DNA from: Streptomyces poonensis
Lineage (GTDB): Bacteria; Actinomycetota; Actinomycetes; Streptomycetales; Streptomycetaceae
DNA: 64,000 nucleotides
Direction of reading: 5' to 3'
NCBI RefSeq assembly: GCF_014650915.1
Contig: NZ_BMVW01000013.1
Coordinates: forward strand, 81,928-145,927
Shown: piece by piece, positions 41,177 to 49,680 of the stretch
Layout of the letters: each line of letters begins with the position of its first letter
Numbering within the stretch: position 1 is the stretch's first letter
Notes under the pieces: generated by a model
The model's input: only the letters and a program-made list of their open reading frames with translations
Told to the model about the DNA's origin: nothing
Databases searched by the model: none
Made by a program: the position numbers and the translations under genes

Positions 41177-42037
41177 ATGGCCGTCACCACCCGCCGCAGA
41201 CTCCTCACCCTCGGCGCCGCCCTCGCGGGCACCGCCGCCCTGCCCGCCACCGGCGCGTGGGCGGGCGAGCGCGAGCACGGCCCCCGCCCCCTGTGGCGTG
41301 CCCACGCCCACAACGACTACGAGCACCCGCGGCCCCTGTACGACGCCCTCGACCACCGCTTCGGCAGCGTCGAGGCCGACATCTGGCTCGTCGACGGTGA
41401 GCTGCTGGTCGCCCATGACGCGGTCGACCTCGACCCGTCCCGCACGCTTGAATCCCTCTACCTCGACCCCCTCGCGGCCCGCGTCAGGGCCAACGGCGGC
41501 GCCGTGTACCGCGGGCACCGCAAGCCGCTGCAGCTGCTCGTCGACATCAAGACCGAGGGCGCGTCGACCTACCTGGAACTCGACCGGCGGCTGCGCCGCT
41601 ACCGGCACCTGTTCACGACGTACGACCACGGCCGCGTCCGCACCGGACCGGTCACCGCGGTGATCTCCGGTGACCGCGCGGCCCGCGTGCCGATGGAGGC
41701 GCAGAAGGTGCGGCGTGCCTTCTACGACGGCCGCCTGGCCGACCTCGGCGGTCCGGCGCCCGCCTCCCTCATCCCGCTGATCAGCGACAACTGGACCCTC
41801 AACTTCACCTGGCTCGGCGTGGGCACCTTCCCGGAGGCCGAACGGGCCAAGCTGCGCCAGATCGTGTCGACGGCCCACGCGCGCGGGCAGCGGGTCCGCT
41901 TCTGGGCCACACCCGACCAGCCGGGCCCGGCCCGGGACGCACTGTGGGGCGAACTCCTCGCGGCCGGCGTCGACCACCTCAACACGGACGACCTCGCGGG
42001 GCTGGAGGCGTTCCTCGACGCCCACGAGCGGGCCTGA
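41177..42037 (+). CDS. Tat-exported glycerophosphodiester phosphodiesterase/PLC-like protein
   Basis: A 286-residue secreted protein. The signal TTRRRLLTLGAALAG has the twin-Arg pattern and is followed by an Ala-rich cleavage site. The mature part is a TIM-barrel phosphodiesterase: AHAHNDYEHPRPLYDAL, GSVEADIWLVDGELLVAHD and LLVDIKTEG provide the His, Glu and Asp ligands. ATG 41177 follows GGAGG. The substrate (glycerophosphodiester or phosphoinositide) is uncertain. Confidence 0.85.
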   Translation: MAVTTRRRLLTLGAALAGTAALPATGAWAGEREHGPRPLWRAHAHNDYEHPRPLYDALDHRFGSVEADIWLVDGELLVAHDAVDLDPSRTLESLYLDPLAARVRANGGAVYRGHRKPLQLLVDIKTEGASTYLELDRRLRRYRHLFTTYDHGRVRTGPVTAVISGDRAARVPMEAQKVRRAFYDGRLADLGGPAPASLIPLISDNWTLNFTWLGVGTFPEAERAKLRQIVSTAHARGQRVRFWATPDQPGPARDALWGELLAAGVDHLNTDDLAGLEAFLDAHERA

Positions 42038-42177
42038 CACCGGATAACGCCCCGTCATAACGGTTCCGGGCGGAACACCACACGTTCGGCGGACAGGTCA
42101 GCCGCCCGGACGGCCCCTCCGCTACGCCACACTTGCGGCCGAACGCCGCGAAACGGACGTGGCGGAGGAGGTTCACG

Positions 42178-42372
42178 ATGGCCGTTTCCATCTCGGTGCT
42201 GATGCTGCTCGCGATCCTGGCGGTGGTCTTCCTGCGCAACGGCGCGCTGAAGCTGTCGCACGCCCTGGTCTGCGTACTGCTGGGCTTCCATCTGGCGAGC
42301 ACGAGCATGGCGCCGACCATCCAGAACGGGCTCGCGGCGACGACGGACGTGGTCAGCAGCCTGAGACCTTGA
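42178..42372 (+). CDS. Small membrane protein of the Streptomyces mobile-element-associated type
   Basis: A 64-residue protein with two hydrophobic segments (SISVLMLLAILAVVFL and HALVCVLLGFHLAST) and a polar C-terminus with APTIQNGL. Similar small proteins are commonly encoded in Streptomyces integrative elements and plasmids, as far as I recall; function unknown. GGAGGAGG precedes ATG 42178. Its stop codon coincides with what appears to be the end of an IS605-type remnant, so the original C-terminus may have been altered. Confidence 0.7.
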   Translation: MAVSISVLMLLAILAVVFLRNGALKLSHALVCVLLGFHLASTSMAPTIQNGLAATTDVVSSLRP

Positions 42373-42379
42373 CACCCCC

Positions 42380-42962
42380 CCGAGCCCGGAGGCCCGGCGG
42401 GTGCCCGTCTCACCTGCGCTCCACAGGCTGACACCGCCAGTCCGGCGGCCCGGCCGGTGTTCACGGCCGCGTTGGTGTCTCGGTCGAGGACGGTCCCGCA
42501 CGCCCCACACGTCCACTCCCGGACGTGCAGCGGCTTCGGGCCGTCCTTGACGCCGCACGCGGAGCACACCTGGGAGGTCGGCTCGAACCGGCCGATCTTC
42601 ACGGCGACCGCTTGGTTCTCGCGGATCAGCCTCGTGGAGAGCTGGTGATGGAACTCCCTCCGTGCGTCCGCGACACGGGCGTGTGCCTGTGCGACGCGGG
42701 TCCTGGCCTTGTCCCTGTTCTTCGAGCCCTTCGTTCTGCGGGCGAGGGCGCGCTGCGCCTTCTTCAGGCGCTTCTCGGCCCGGCGCAGGAAGCGCGGGCT
42801 GTCGACCTTCGTGCCGTCGGAGAGGACCGCGAAGTGGCCGAGGCCGAGGTCGATACCGACCTCCGGCGTGGTGGCGGGGAGGGCCTCCTCCGGACCGGTC
42901 TCGATGACGAACGAGGCGAAGTGCGCGGGCTCATGCGGCGGTGCCCCGCTCCAGGTGGTCAA
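42380..42962 (-). pseudogene. tnpB: TnpB remnant, N-terminally truncated and internally deleted
   Basis: About 190 recognisable residues of an IS605-type TnpB nuclease, against roughly 370-400 normally. Present are the first RuvC Asp (EVGIDLGLGHFAVLSDG), the long helical KKAQRALARRTKGSKNRDK arm, the zinc finger (CSACG..CGACG) and the third Asp (LDRDTNAAVN). Missing are the whole N-terminal wedge/REC part and an internal ~40-residue block between ENQAV and KIGRFEPTSQ (near 42601-42609), which normally carries the catalytic Glu. It cannot be an active nuclease. Confidence 0.85.
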
Positions 42963-42996
42963 GGACTACATCGCCCAGCAGAAGCGCCCGGACTGA
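42934..42996 (+). pseudogene. tnpA: TnpA C-terminal remnant
   Basis: The last 19 or so codons (GGAPLQVVKDYIAQQKRPD then stop) match the C-terminal helix of IS200/IS605 Y1 transposases. It is fused head-on to the tnpB remnant at about 42924-42936. No catalytic HUH or Tyr residue remains. Confidence 0.65.
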
Positions 42997-43005
42997 GCGC
43001 GGGCA

Positions 43006-43046
43006 GCCGTGGGCACGGGTGGACAGTGCGAATCCATGCCCACGGC
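43006..43046. repeat. Subterminal hairpin of the IS remnant
   Basis: Perfect 10-nt arms (43006-43015 and 43037-43046, GCCGTGGGCA) with an inner TGGA/TCCA pairing. It lies ten bases behind the tnpA stop, where IS605-type elements carry the imperfect hairpin recognised by TnpA. Confidence 0.55.
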
Positions 43047-43175
43047 CGAGGGCGGAGCAGGCTGGAGATGCGATTCACCCCCGGTCTTCAGGACAGGGCA
43101 CTCTCGCACAATCCAAGGTGGGCAGGCTGGGCCGGCTCTCCGACGGCCCAGAATCCTCCGACGGACCAGAGCCCT

Positions 43176-44405
43176 TCAGCGGCCCGAGAACACGCCGATG
43201 CCGTTGGGCACGGGCCGTTCCGCGCCGCCGCTGGGATGGTTCCGCACCACGGCGGAACCCCCTCCCGGCCTGCGCGCGACCAGGGTGGACGAGCCGCCGC
43301 CGTCGAGGTTGAACGCGTCCCGTGCGCCCAGCCGGCTCATGAGAGCCGCCGTCTCGGCGACGGTGAGTCCCCTGCGGAACTCCGGCGCGCCGTCCAGGGC
43401 GACCAGCAGCAGCCGGCGTCCGCCGTCCGCGATCCCCGCGGCGGTCCGTACGGCCGGGGTCCTGTCGTCGAGCCCGGGCAGGGGCCGGCCCGCGGCGAGG
43501 ACGGGATGGCCGCCCACCGCGAACACGTACGGGGTGCGGCTCCTCGCGGCCACGAGCCGGTGCCGTACGCCGGCCCGGTCGCCCACGGACAGCTTGCGCA
43601 GCTTCCGGGCGCCCTCCTCCCGGCCCACCAGGACGGTGGTACCGGAGGCGATGGGGCCGCGGCCCGGAGCGGCGGCCTCCGAGACCACCCGGCCGCCCCG
43701 GACCGTCACCTCATGGGTGTCCTTGCTGCAGGGCGCCGCCCGGTCGCTGTCCGTGCCGCAGGTGGCGCGCTCCCGGGAGGCGCCGCCCCAGGCCGCGGTG
43801 AACGCGCCGACGGAATCCTCCGGCAGCGCGTACTGGTTGAGGCCGCCGAGGGGGAGGGTCCCCCCGGCCGTGGTGACCGAGCCCTTGAGGGTGAGGCTGT
43901 CCAGGCGGGCCCTGCGGTCGGTGCCGACGCCGAGCACGTCCCGGGTGCTCGTGCCGGGCGGCAGGGCCGGGCCGAACCGCTGGCCGTCCGGGACGGCGGC
44001 CTTCAGCGTGCGGCCGCCCGCGATCGCGGGGCCGACCGGCGCGCCCGTGGCCTGGACGCCCGGATGCTGGGTCTCGCTCATGTTGAAGAAGTCGCCGTTG
44101 ACGCCCGCCACGGCGCCCGCGCTGCGCGCGAGCCGTGACACGGCCGCCCGGGCGGCCACCGCTCCGGGGCGCAGGAGGCCGACCCGTACGCCCGGGACGC
44201 GCAGGTCGACGCTGAGCACATGGGCGTGCGCCACACCCGAGGACGCCGGAACGTCCAGCTCGGTGTAGCGGACGCCCGGCGCGATCTTCGCGGCGTCCGG
44301 CGCAGCGCTGGCCGGTGGCGCCCCCACCAGGACACCACCGGCCAGCGCGCTCCAGGCCGTGAGGACCGTCAGTACCGATCTGAGCCGTCCGAGCCGACGC
44401 GCCAC
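43176..44405 (-). CDS. Secreted phosphodiester glycosidase family protein (NAGPA domain)
   Basis: A 409-residue protein with a signal peptide (basic start, hydrophobic core to about residue 30, ASAAP cleavage). The conserved domain includes AGVNGDFFN and the C-terminal DAFNLDGGGSSTLVARRPGG block that defines the NAGPA/phosphodiester-glycosidase family, which in bacteria acts on sugar phosphodiesters or exopolysaccharide. It follows the DUF779 gene on the same strand by 86 bases. The substrate is unknown. Confidence 0.88.
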   Translation of the reverse strand: MARRLGRLRSVLTVLTAWSALAGGVLVGAPPASAAPDAAKIAPGVRYTELDVPASSGVAHAHVLSVDLRVPGVRVGLLRPGAVAARAAVSRLARSAGAVAGVNGDFFNMSETQHPGVQATGAPVGPAIAGGRTLKAAVPDGQRFGPALPPGTSTRDVLGVGTDRRARLDSLTLKGSVTTAGGTLPLGGLNQYALPEDSVGAFTAAWGGASRERATCGTDSDRAAPCSKDTHEVTVRGGRVVSEAAAPGRGPIASGTTVLVGREEGARKLRKLSVGDRAGVRHRLVAARSRTPYVFAVGGHPVLAAGRPLPGLDDRTPAVRTAAGIADGGRRLLLVALDGAPEFRRGLTVAETAALMSRLGARDAFNLDGGGSSTLVARRPGGGSAVVRNHPSGGAERPVPNGIGVFSGR

Positions 44406-44491
44406 GGCGCCTCCTGGTGCCTCGTCTGATGCCTCGTCACATTTACAGTCCTTCAGAGAAGTGCATCAGACGGCGGACGCCAAGACGACGG

Positions 44492-44851
44492 TCAGCCCTC
44501 GACGACGCGGGAACGGATCAGAAAACGCACTCCTTCGGGCGCCTCCAGCGAGAACCCGCCGCCCCGTCCCGCCACCACGTCGACGATCAGCCGGGTGTGG
44601 CTCCACACCTCGTACTGGTTCCGCGACATCCAGAACGGGACCGGCCCGTCCACCCCGTCGACCTCCAGCTCGGCCAGCAGCACGTCCGCGGCGCCCGTAC
44701 GGAACTCGCCCGCCGGGTAGCACATGGGGGCGCTGCCGTCGCAGCAGCCGCCGGACTGATGGAACATCAGCGGGCCGTGGGACGCGCTCAGCCGCCGCAC
44801 CAGCTCGGCGGCGGCGGGGGTCAGCTGTACGCGGGGCACGATGTCGCTCAC
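44492..44851 (-). CDS. DUF779-domain protein
   Basis: A 119-residue protein of the DUF779 family: LMFHQSGGCCDGSAPMCYPAGEF with three conserved Cys, and FWMSRNQYEVWSHTRLIVDVV. Members usually lie next to acetaldehyde dehydrogenase (ExaC/AdhA) genes, but none is adjacent here. The Cys cluster suggests metal binding. The start is GTG 44851 with a weak ribosome site. Confidence 0.88.
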   Translation of the reverse strand: MSDIVPRVQLTPAAAELVRRLSASHGPLMFHQSGGCCDGSAPMCYPAGEFRTGAADVLLAELEVDGVDGPVPFWMSRNQYEVWSHTRLIVDVVAGRGGGFSLEAPEGVRFLIRSRVVEG

Positions 44852-45112
44852 GGGGCATCCCTTCGTCCCGGGACGGTCGGCAGGGGCGGTGGTGAGCAGT
44901 CAAGCCCGGGCCACGTTGCGGCGGGGTTGCAGGCCCGGCGCCGAACGGTCGCACCGGCCCTTCTTGATCGCTCACTTGACTACCGGACGCACACGCGATT
45001 GGCTCCGGCCAGCGAAAGTCCGGAAACCGGCGCGCACCGTCCCGGTGGCCGCGTCGGCTTCGCCCTCCCCCTGCCCCCGACAACGGCCGCACAGCGAGGT
45101 GCCGCACCCCCC
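44852..45112. other. Divergent intergenic region
   Basis: About 260 bases separate the DUF779 gene from the binding-protein gene. It must hold both promoters. The moderately AT-richer part near 44960-45000 (CTTGATCGCTCACTTGAC) is the likeliest place. I see no gene. Confidence 0.4.
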
Positions 45113-46123
45113 ATGATCACGTCCCCCGCATCCGACGGTTCCCCCGGAGCCGCCCGTGCCGCGGTCCTCGTCTCCGTCGTGGCCGCCGTCTGCCTGCTCG
45201 CGTCCGGCTGCTCCGACGCGGACGACACCGGCTCCGCAGCGGCCGACGGCGCGGGCACCGCCGGAATGAAGGTCGCCATGATCACTCACGGCGCCGACGG
45301 CGACGCCTTCTGGGAGCTGGTGCGGAAGGGGGCTGAGACCGCGGCGGCCAAGGACGGCGTCGAGCTGACGTACGCGAGCGCCGCCGACGCGGCGGAGCAG
45401 GCCGCACTGGTGCGGGACGCGGTCGACGACCGGGTCGACGGCATCGCGCTGACCCTGGCCAAACCGGCCGCGATGCGCGGCGCGGTGGCCGAGGCCCGGG
45501 CGGCCGGCATACCCGTGGTCGGCCTCAACTCCGGGATCGACGCCTGGCGGACACAGGGGCTGTTGCAGTACTTCGGGCAGGACGAGAGCCTCGCGGGCCG
45601 CGCCCTCGGCGACAAGCTGGACGACCTGAAGGCCGAGCACGCGCTGTGCGTCGTCCACGAACGGGGCAACGTCGCCATGGAAGCCCGCTGCGCCGGAGTG
45701 CGGAAGGCCTTCGGCGGCGAGACCGAGAACCTGTACGTGGACGGCACCGACATGGACGCGGTGACCGACTCCGTGGCGGAGGCGCTGCGGCGGGACCCCA
45801 CCGTCGACCAGGTCGTCACGCTGGGCGCCCAGTTCGCCCTCGCCTCCGTCACATCGGTGGACCGGGCCCGCAGCAAGGCCCGGATCGCCACCTTCGACCT
45901 CAGCGAGGACCTGGTCGGGGCGGTACGGGAGGGCGACGTGGAGTTCGCGGTCGACCAGCAGCCGTATCTGCAGGGCTATCTCGCGGTGGACGCCCTCTGG
46001 CTCTACGAACGGAACGGGAACGTCAGCGGCGGCGGGGAGGCCCCGGTGCTCACCGGACCCGCCTTCGTCACCCGGCAGAACGTCGGCGAGGTGGCGAAGT
46101 TCGCGGCGAACGGGACGCGTTGA
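45113..46123 (+). CDS. Orphan sugar-type ABC substrate-binding lipoprotein
   Basis: A 336-residue periplasmic-binding-fold lipoprotein. The signal ends in the lipobox LLASGC (Cys about residue 33). Peripla_BP_4 features are MKVAMITHGADGDAFWELVRKGAE, the DDRVDGIALTLAKP strand, AGIPVVGLNSGID and the C-terminal FAVDQQPYLQGYLAVDAL. No permease or ATPase gene follows; instead a signalling conservon does, 191 bases on. The protein may therefore feed a sensor and not a transporter, as some binding proteins do. A 14-nt tandem array covers its 3' end. Confidence 0.88.
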   Translation: MITSPASDGSPGAARAAVLVSVVAAVCLLASGCSDADDTGSAAADGAGTAGMKVAMITHGADGDAFWELVRKGAETAAAKDGVELTYASAADAAEQAALVRDAVDDRVDGIALTLAKPAAMRGAVAEARAAGIPVVGLNSGIDAWRTQGLLQYFGQDESLAGRALGDKLDDLKAEHALCVVHERGNVAMEARCAGVRKAFGGETENLYVDGTDMDAVTDSVAEALRRDPTVDQVVTLGAQFALASVTSVDRARSKARIATFDLSEDLVGAVREGDVEFAVDQQPYLQGYLAVDALWLYERNGNVSGGGEAPVLTGPAFVTRQNVGEVAKFAANGTR

Positions 46124-46202
46124 GCGGGAGGTGCCGACCGGGACGCGTCGACCGGAAGGTTTCGATCGGGCCCTGTTGACCGCGACCTGTTGACCGGGAC
46201 GC
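46105..46202. repeat. 14-nt tandem repeat array at the end of the binding-protein gene
   Basis: Seven units with exact 14-nt period (46105, 46119, 46133, 46147, 46161, 46175, 46189) and consensus GTTGACCGGGACGC, each with one to six changes. An eighth half unit starts at 46203. The first unit and part of the second are coding; the gene's TGA lies in unit 2. The period is not a multiple of three. Confidence 0.85.
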
Positions 46203-46314
46203 GTCGGGATAGCATCCTGCGCACCTCTCGTACCGCAATCCGCATCGCCACCACCGTTCGCCCCCGCACCACCCCGACACCCCATCCGCCCCCGCCGATC
46301 GCCCAAGGACGACG

Positions 46315-48891
46315 ATGCCCCCACGGACAGGTGCCCGGCGCCGTCTCGGCTCCATACGTCTCTCGCTGATCCTCCTGGCGCTGATCCCCAGCGTCACCCT
46401 CGCCGCCATGTGGGGTGTGACGACGATCCAGATGTTCTCGGAGGGGCTGCGGCTGCGGGAGCAGACCGGGCTGAGCAGGTCGACCGGGGCCATGGGCACC
46501 GACGCCACCCTCGCCCTGCAGCGCGAGCGCAGCCTGTCGGCCGCGTGGCTGGCCGGATCCGACGGTGCGAGGGACGCCCTCGACGCCCAACGGGGGCGCA
46601 CCGACGCGGCGATCGCGAAACTCGTCGGCCGGTCGGACGCGATCGACGACGCCCCGTCCCGCATCGGCGACCGGCTGTACTCCGTCATCGCCGCGGCCGA
46701 CAGCCTCGAGTACTACCGGGAACAGGTCGACGACCCCACCGACATCACCGCGCAGCAGGCGCTGGACCACTACACCTCCATCATCGACGAGCAGATCCAC
46801 GCCTTCCAGGAGCTCTCCCAGGTCGACGACGGCGACCTCACCTCGCAGGCCCAGCCGCTCATCGCCGCGGAGCAGGCCGCGGAGCTCGTCTCCCAGGAGG
46901 ACGCCCTGCTGACGCTCGCCTGGCCGTCCGGGCGGCTCGACGAAGAGTCCCGGACCCGGTTCGAGAACCTGGTCGGGGCCCGCCGCTGGCTGGTGACGAA
47001 CCAGCTCGTCCCGTCCCTGCAGGGCAGCGTGAAGACCCGGACCGAGCGGATCCTGCAGAGCTCCGAGTGGAAGATCATGGAAGCCCTGGAGGAGCAGGTG
47101 CTCGCGGGCCGCACCACGGGCGTCGGCGTCGACCGCCGGACCGTGCTGCCGGACACGCGGGAGCGGTGGCGGGCCACGATGGACACGCTCATCGCCCAGT
47201 ACCGGGAGCTGATCCAGGCGGAGACCGAGGGCCTGCTCGAACGCAGCGCCGATGAAGCCCGCGGCCTGATCGTCAAGGCCGCCTCGCTGAGCGCCGGCGG
47301 CCTCGTCGCCATGCTGCTGTGCGCCGTGATGTCCTGGCGCATCACCCGCTCGCTGTCGCTGCGCCTGCGGGGACTGCGCATGGCCACCCTCCGTCTCGCC
47401 CAGGAGCGGCTGCCCGACGTGGTCGCCCGCCTGAACCGGGGCGAGACGGTCGACGTGGAGTCCGCCACCCCGCCCCTGGACTACGGCCGCGACGAACTCG
47501 GCCAGGTCGCCGAGGCGTTCAACACCGCGCAGCGCACCGCCGTGCACACCGCGGTAGAACTCGCCGACACCCGGCGCGGCTTCCAGAAGGTCATCCTGGG
47601 CATCGCCCGGCAGAGCCAGAACCTGGTCAACCTCCAGCTCAGCAAGCTCGACGCGCTGGAACGCCGGCACCAGGACCCGCACGTCCTGGAGGGCCTGTAC
47701 GAACTCGACTCCACCGCCAGCCAGTTGCGCCGCTACGAGGAGAACCTCGTCATCATCAGCGGCGAGCGCCCGGGCCGCACCTGGTCCCGGCCGGTCGCCC
47801 TCATCGACATCCTGCGCAGCGCCGTCGGCGAGGTCGCCCAGTACCAGCGGGTCGAGGTGCACACCGAGGAGGAGGTGTACGTGGCGCCGCCGGCCGTGGC
47901 GGACGTCATCCACCTGCTGGCCGAGCTCATCGACAACGCGACCGCGTACTCGCCCGCGCCCAGCCCCGTGACCGTACGGGCCGCGATGGTCGCCAAGGGC
48001 CTCGCCGTGGAGATAGACGACCGCGGTCTCGGTCTCTCCGACGAGGACTACGCCGCGTTCAACGCCCAGCTGGCCGAGGCACCGCAGTTCGACGTCGTCG
48101 CGCTCGCCGACGATCTGCGGCTCGGCATGTTCGTGATCGCCCGGCTCGCCACCCGGCACGGCATCACCGTCACCCTGCGCCCCTCGCCGTACGGCGGCAC
48201 CACCGCGATCGTGCTGGTCCCGCACGACATCGTGGTACGCGAACTCACCGACGCCGACGGGCCCGCCGAGGACACCGGCGACATGGAGGAGGCCGTGCCC
48301 GCGTTCGCCCGCCTCGCCACCGCACCGCCGGCCCACGAGGCGGTCGCCCACGCGCGGGGTTCCGCCACCGGGGCGGCCGGTGACGCGGAGGGGACCTGGG
48401 AGCACGCGGCGGAGCCGGATGCCGCCGGGCACGTACGAGCCGACGACGCCGGGCACGTACGGACCGGCGGCACCGCCACGGCCGCCGCGTCACGATCCGC
48501 CGCACCCCGCCTCTCGCCGGCGGCCGGAGCGGGTACCGCCCGGGCCGGCGGGCGCGGGCGCGGGGAAGCGGCCCCGCTGCCGCGCCGGATACCGCAGACC
48601 AGCCTGGCGGCCGAGCTGCGCGAGGACGTCCGGCCGTCCCGGCACGACGACTCCCCGGGCTCGCTGGACCACAGCGATTCCCCCGATTCCCCCGGTCTCC
48701 CCGACCCCGCCGACGACTTCACCGCCGAGCGCGCGGCCTCCTCACTCGCCGGTTTCCAGCGCGGCACGCTCCTCGCCCGTGACGAGAGCGCAGAGACCGA
48801 GAGCGCAGGGACCGAGAACCTCGAACCGCGTGAACCGCACGCACCGCACGAACCGCTCCGACCGCTCATGAAGGACAGAGAAGAGACATGA
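46315..48891 (+). CDS. cvnA: Conservon sensor-kinase-like protein CvnA with nitrate/nitrite-type sensing domain
   Basis: An 858-residue membrane protein. Membrane helices near residues 17-38 and 317-340 bracket a ~280-residue extracellular helical domain of the NIT (nitrate/nitrite-sensing) type. A HAMP-like linker, a helical segment (GFQKVILGIARQSQNLVNLQLSKLD) and an HATPase domain with ELIDNATAYSP and LGMFVIARLA follow. There is no standard phosphoacceptor His box, as in other CvnA proteins. The last ~200 residues are disordered, Ala/Pro/Asp-rich. It overlaps cvnB by ATGA. CvnA-D complexes are thought to act like G-protein-coupled signalling at the membrane. Confidence 0.93.
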   Translation: MPPRTGARRRLGSIRLSLILLALIPSVTLAAMWGVTTIQMFSEGLRLREQTGLSRSTGAMGTDATLALQRERSLSAAWLAGSDGARDALDAQRGRTDAAIAKLVGRSDAIDDAPSRIGDRLYSVIAAADSLEYYREQVDDPTDITAQQALDHYTSIIDEQIHAFQELSQVDDGDLTSQAQPLIAAEQAAELVSQEDALLTLAWPSGRLDEESRTRFENLVGARRWLVTNQLVPSLQGSVKTRTERILQSSEWKIMEALEEQVLAGRTTGVGVDRRTVLPDTRERWRATMDTLIAQYRELIQAETEGLLERSADEARGLIVKAASLSAGGLVAMLLCAVMSWRITRSLSLRLRGLRMATLRLAQERLPDVVARLNRGETVDVESATPPLDYGRDELGQVAEAFNTAQRTAVHTAVELADTRRGFQKVILGIARQSQNLVNLQLSKLDALERRHQDPHVLEGLYELDSTASQLRRYEENLVIISGERPGRTWSRPVALIDILRSAVGEVAQYQRVEVHTEEEVYVAPPAVADVIHLLAELIDNATAYSPAPSPVTVRAAMVAKGLAVEIDDRGLGLSDEDYAAFNAQLAEAPQFDVVALADDLRLGMFVIARLATRHGITVTLRPSPYGGTTAIVLVPHDIVVRELTDADGPAEDTGDMEEAVPAFARLATAPPAHEAVAHARGSATGAAGDAEGTWEHAAEPDAAGHVRADDAGHVRTGGTATAAASRSAAPRLSPAAGAGTARAGGRGRGEAAPLPRRIPQTSLAAELREDVRPSRHDDSPGSLDHSDSPDSPGLPDPADDFTAERAASSLAGFQRGTLLARDESAETESAGTENLEPREPHAPHEPLRPLMKDREET

Positions 48892-49322
48892 CACGCCCCA
48901 CCCCCGCCACGCACAGCCAGCTCGACCAGCTGCTCACCGGACTGGTGGACCGGGTCGCCGAGGTGAACCACGCCGTCGTGCTCTCCGAGGACGGTCTGGT
49001 CGTCAGCAAGTCCACGGCGTTCGTCCGCGACGACGCCGAACGGCTGGCGGCCACCGCGTCCGGGCTGATGAGCCTCAGCAAGGGCGTCAGCATGGACTTC
49101 CGGGGCGGTCCCGTGCGCCAGGCGCTCATCGAGATGCGCGACTCCTACCTCATCCTGACCAACGCCGGGCCGGGCGCCCACCTGGCCGTGCTCACCTCGC
49201 AGAACGCGGACGTCGGCGTGGTGGCGTACCAGATGAACATGCTGGTGAAGAAGATCGGCGAGCACCTGAGCGCGGCGCCGCGCGGCACGGCCGCGGGCAC
49301 GGCCGGCACCAGCGGCCAGTGA
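48888..49322 (+). CDS. cvnB: Roadblock/LC7 protein CvnB
   Basis: A 144-residue roadblock/LC7-fold protein (QLDQLLTGLVDRVAEVNHAVVLSEDGLVVS at the start, then GPGAHLAVLTSQNADVG). In conservons CvnB binds the sensor CvnA and the GTPase CvnD. It is coupled to cvnA by ATGA. The final ~20 residues are a low-complexity Gly/Ala/Thr tail. Confidence 0.95.
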   Translation: MTRPTPATHSQLDQLLTGLVDRVAEVNHAVVLSEDGLVVSKSTAFVRDDAERLAATASGLMSLSKGVSMDFRGGPVRQALIEMRDSYLILTNAGPGAHLAVLTSQNADVGVVAYQMNMLVKKIGEHLSAAPRGTAAGTAGTSGQ

Positions 49323-49323
49323 G

Positions 49324-49680
49324 GTGAGCGGAGGCGATACGGCCGGCCGTCTGGTCCGGCCGTTCACCCTGACCGGAGGCCGTACGAAACCGGATCGCAC
49401 CGACTTCACGCTCATCACGTCGGTGACCGCGGTCGACCCGCAGCCCGACGGGGGCCCGCGGCCGCAGCCGGAGCACCTGCGGATCCTGCGGCTGTGCGAG
49501 CGTCCGGTGGTGGTGGCCGAGCTCGCCACCCTGCTCGACCTCCCGGTCAGCGTGATCACCATCATGCTGTGCGACCTGCTGCGGGTGGGCCGGATCACGG
49601 TCCGGCCGCCGCGTCCCGTCTCCCGCACCCCGGACCTGGAACTGCTGCAGAAAGTGAGGGACGGACTTGACCGGCTCTGA
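49324..49680 (+). CDS. cvnC: DUF742 protein CvnC
   Basis: A 118-residue DUF742 protein: RLVRPFTLTGGRTKP at the start, DFTLITSVTAV, and a C-terminal winged-helix-like part (HLRILRLCERPVVVAELATLLDLPVSVITIMLCDLL). It starts at GTG 49324, one base after the cvnB stop. Its end overlaps cvnD. Confidence 0.95.
   Translation: MSGGDTAGRLVRPFTLTGGRTKPDRTDFTLITSVTAVDPQPDGGPRPQPEHLRILRLCERPVVVAELATLLDLPVSVITIMLCDLLRVGRITVRPPRPVSRTPDLELLQKVRDGLDRL

Larger units (their letters stand above)
42373..43102. mobile_element. Degenerate IS200/IS605-type element
   Basis: The segment contains the 3' part of tnpB on the minus strand joined to the last codons of tnpA on the plus strand, then a subterminal hairpin and a sequence like GATTCACCCCCGGTCTTCAGG. 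In IS605 elements tnpA and tnpB are divergent with their 5' ends in the middle. Here exactly that middle is missing. The outer limits are estimates, the left one from the end of the upstream gene. Confidence 0.7.
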
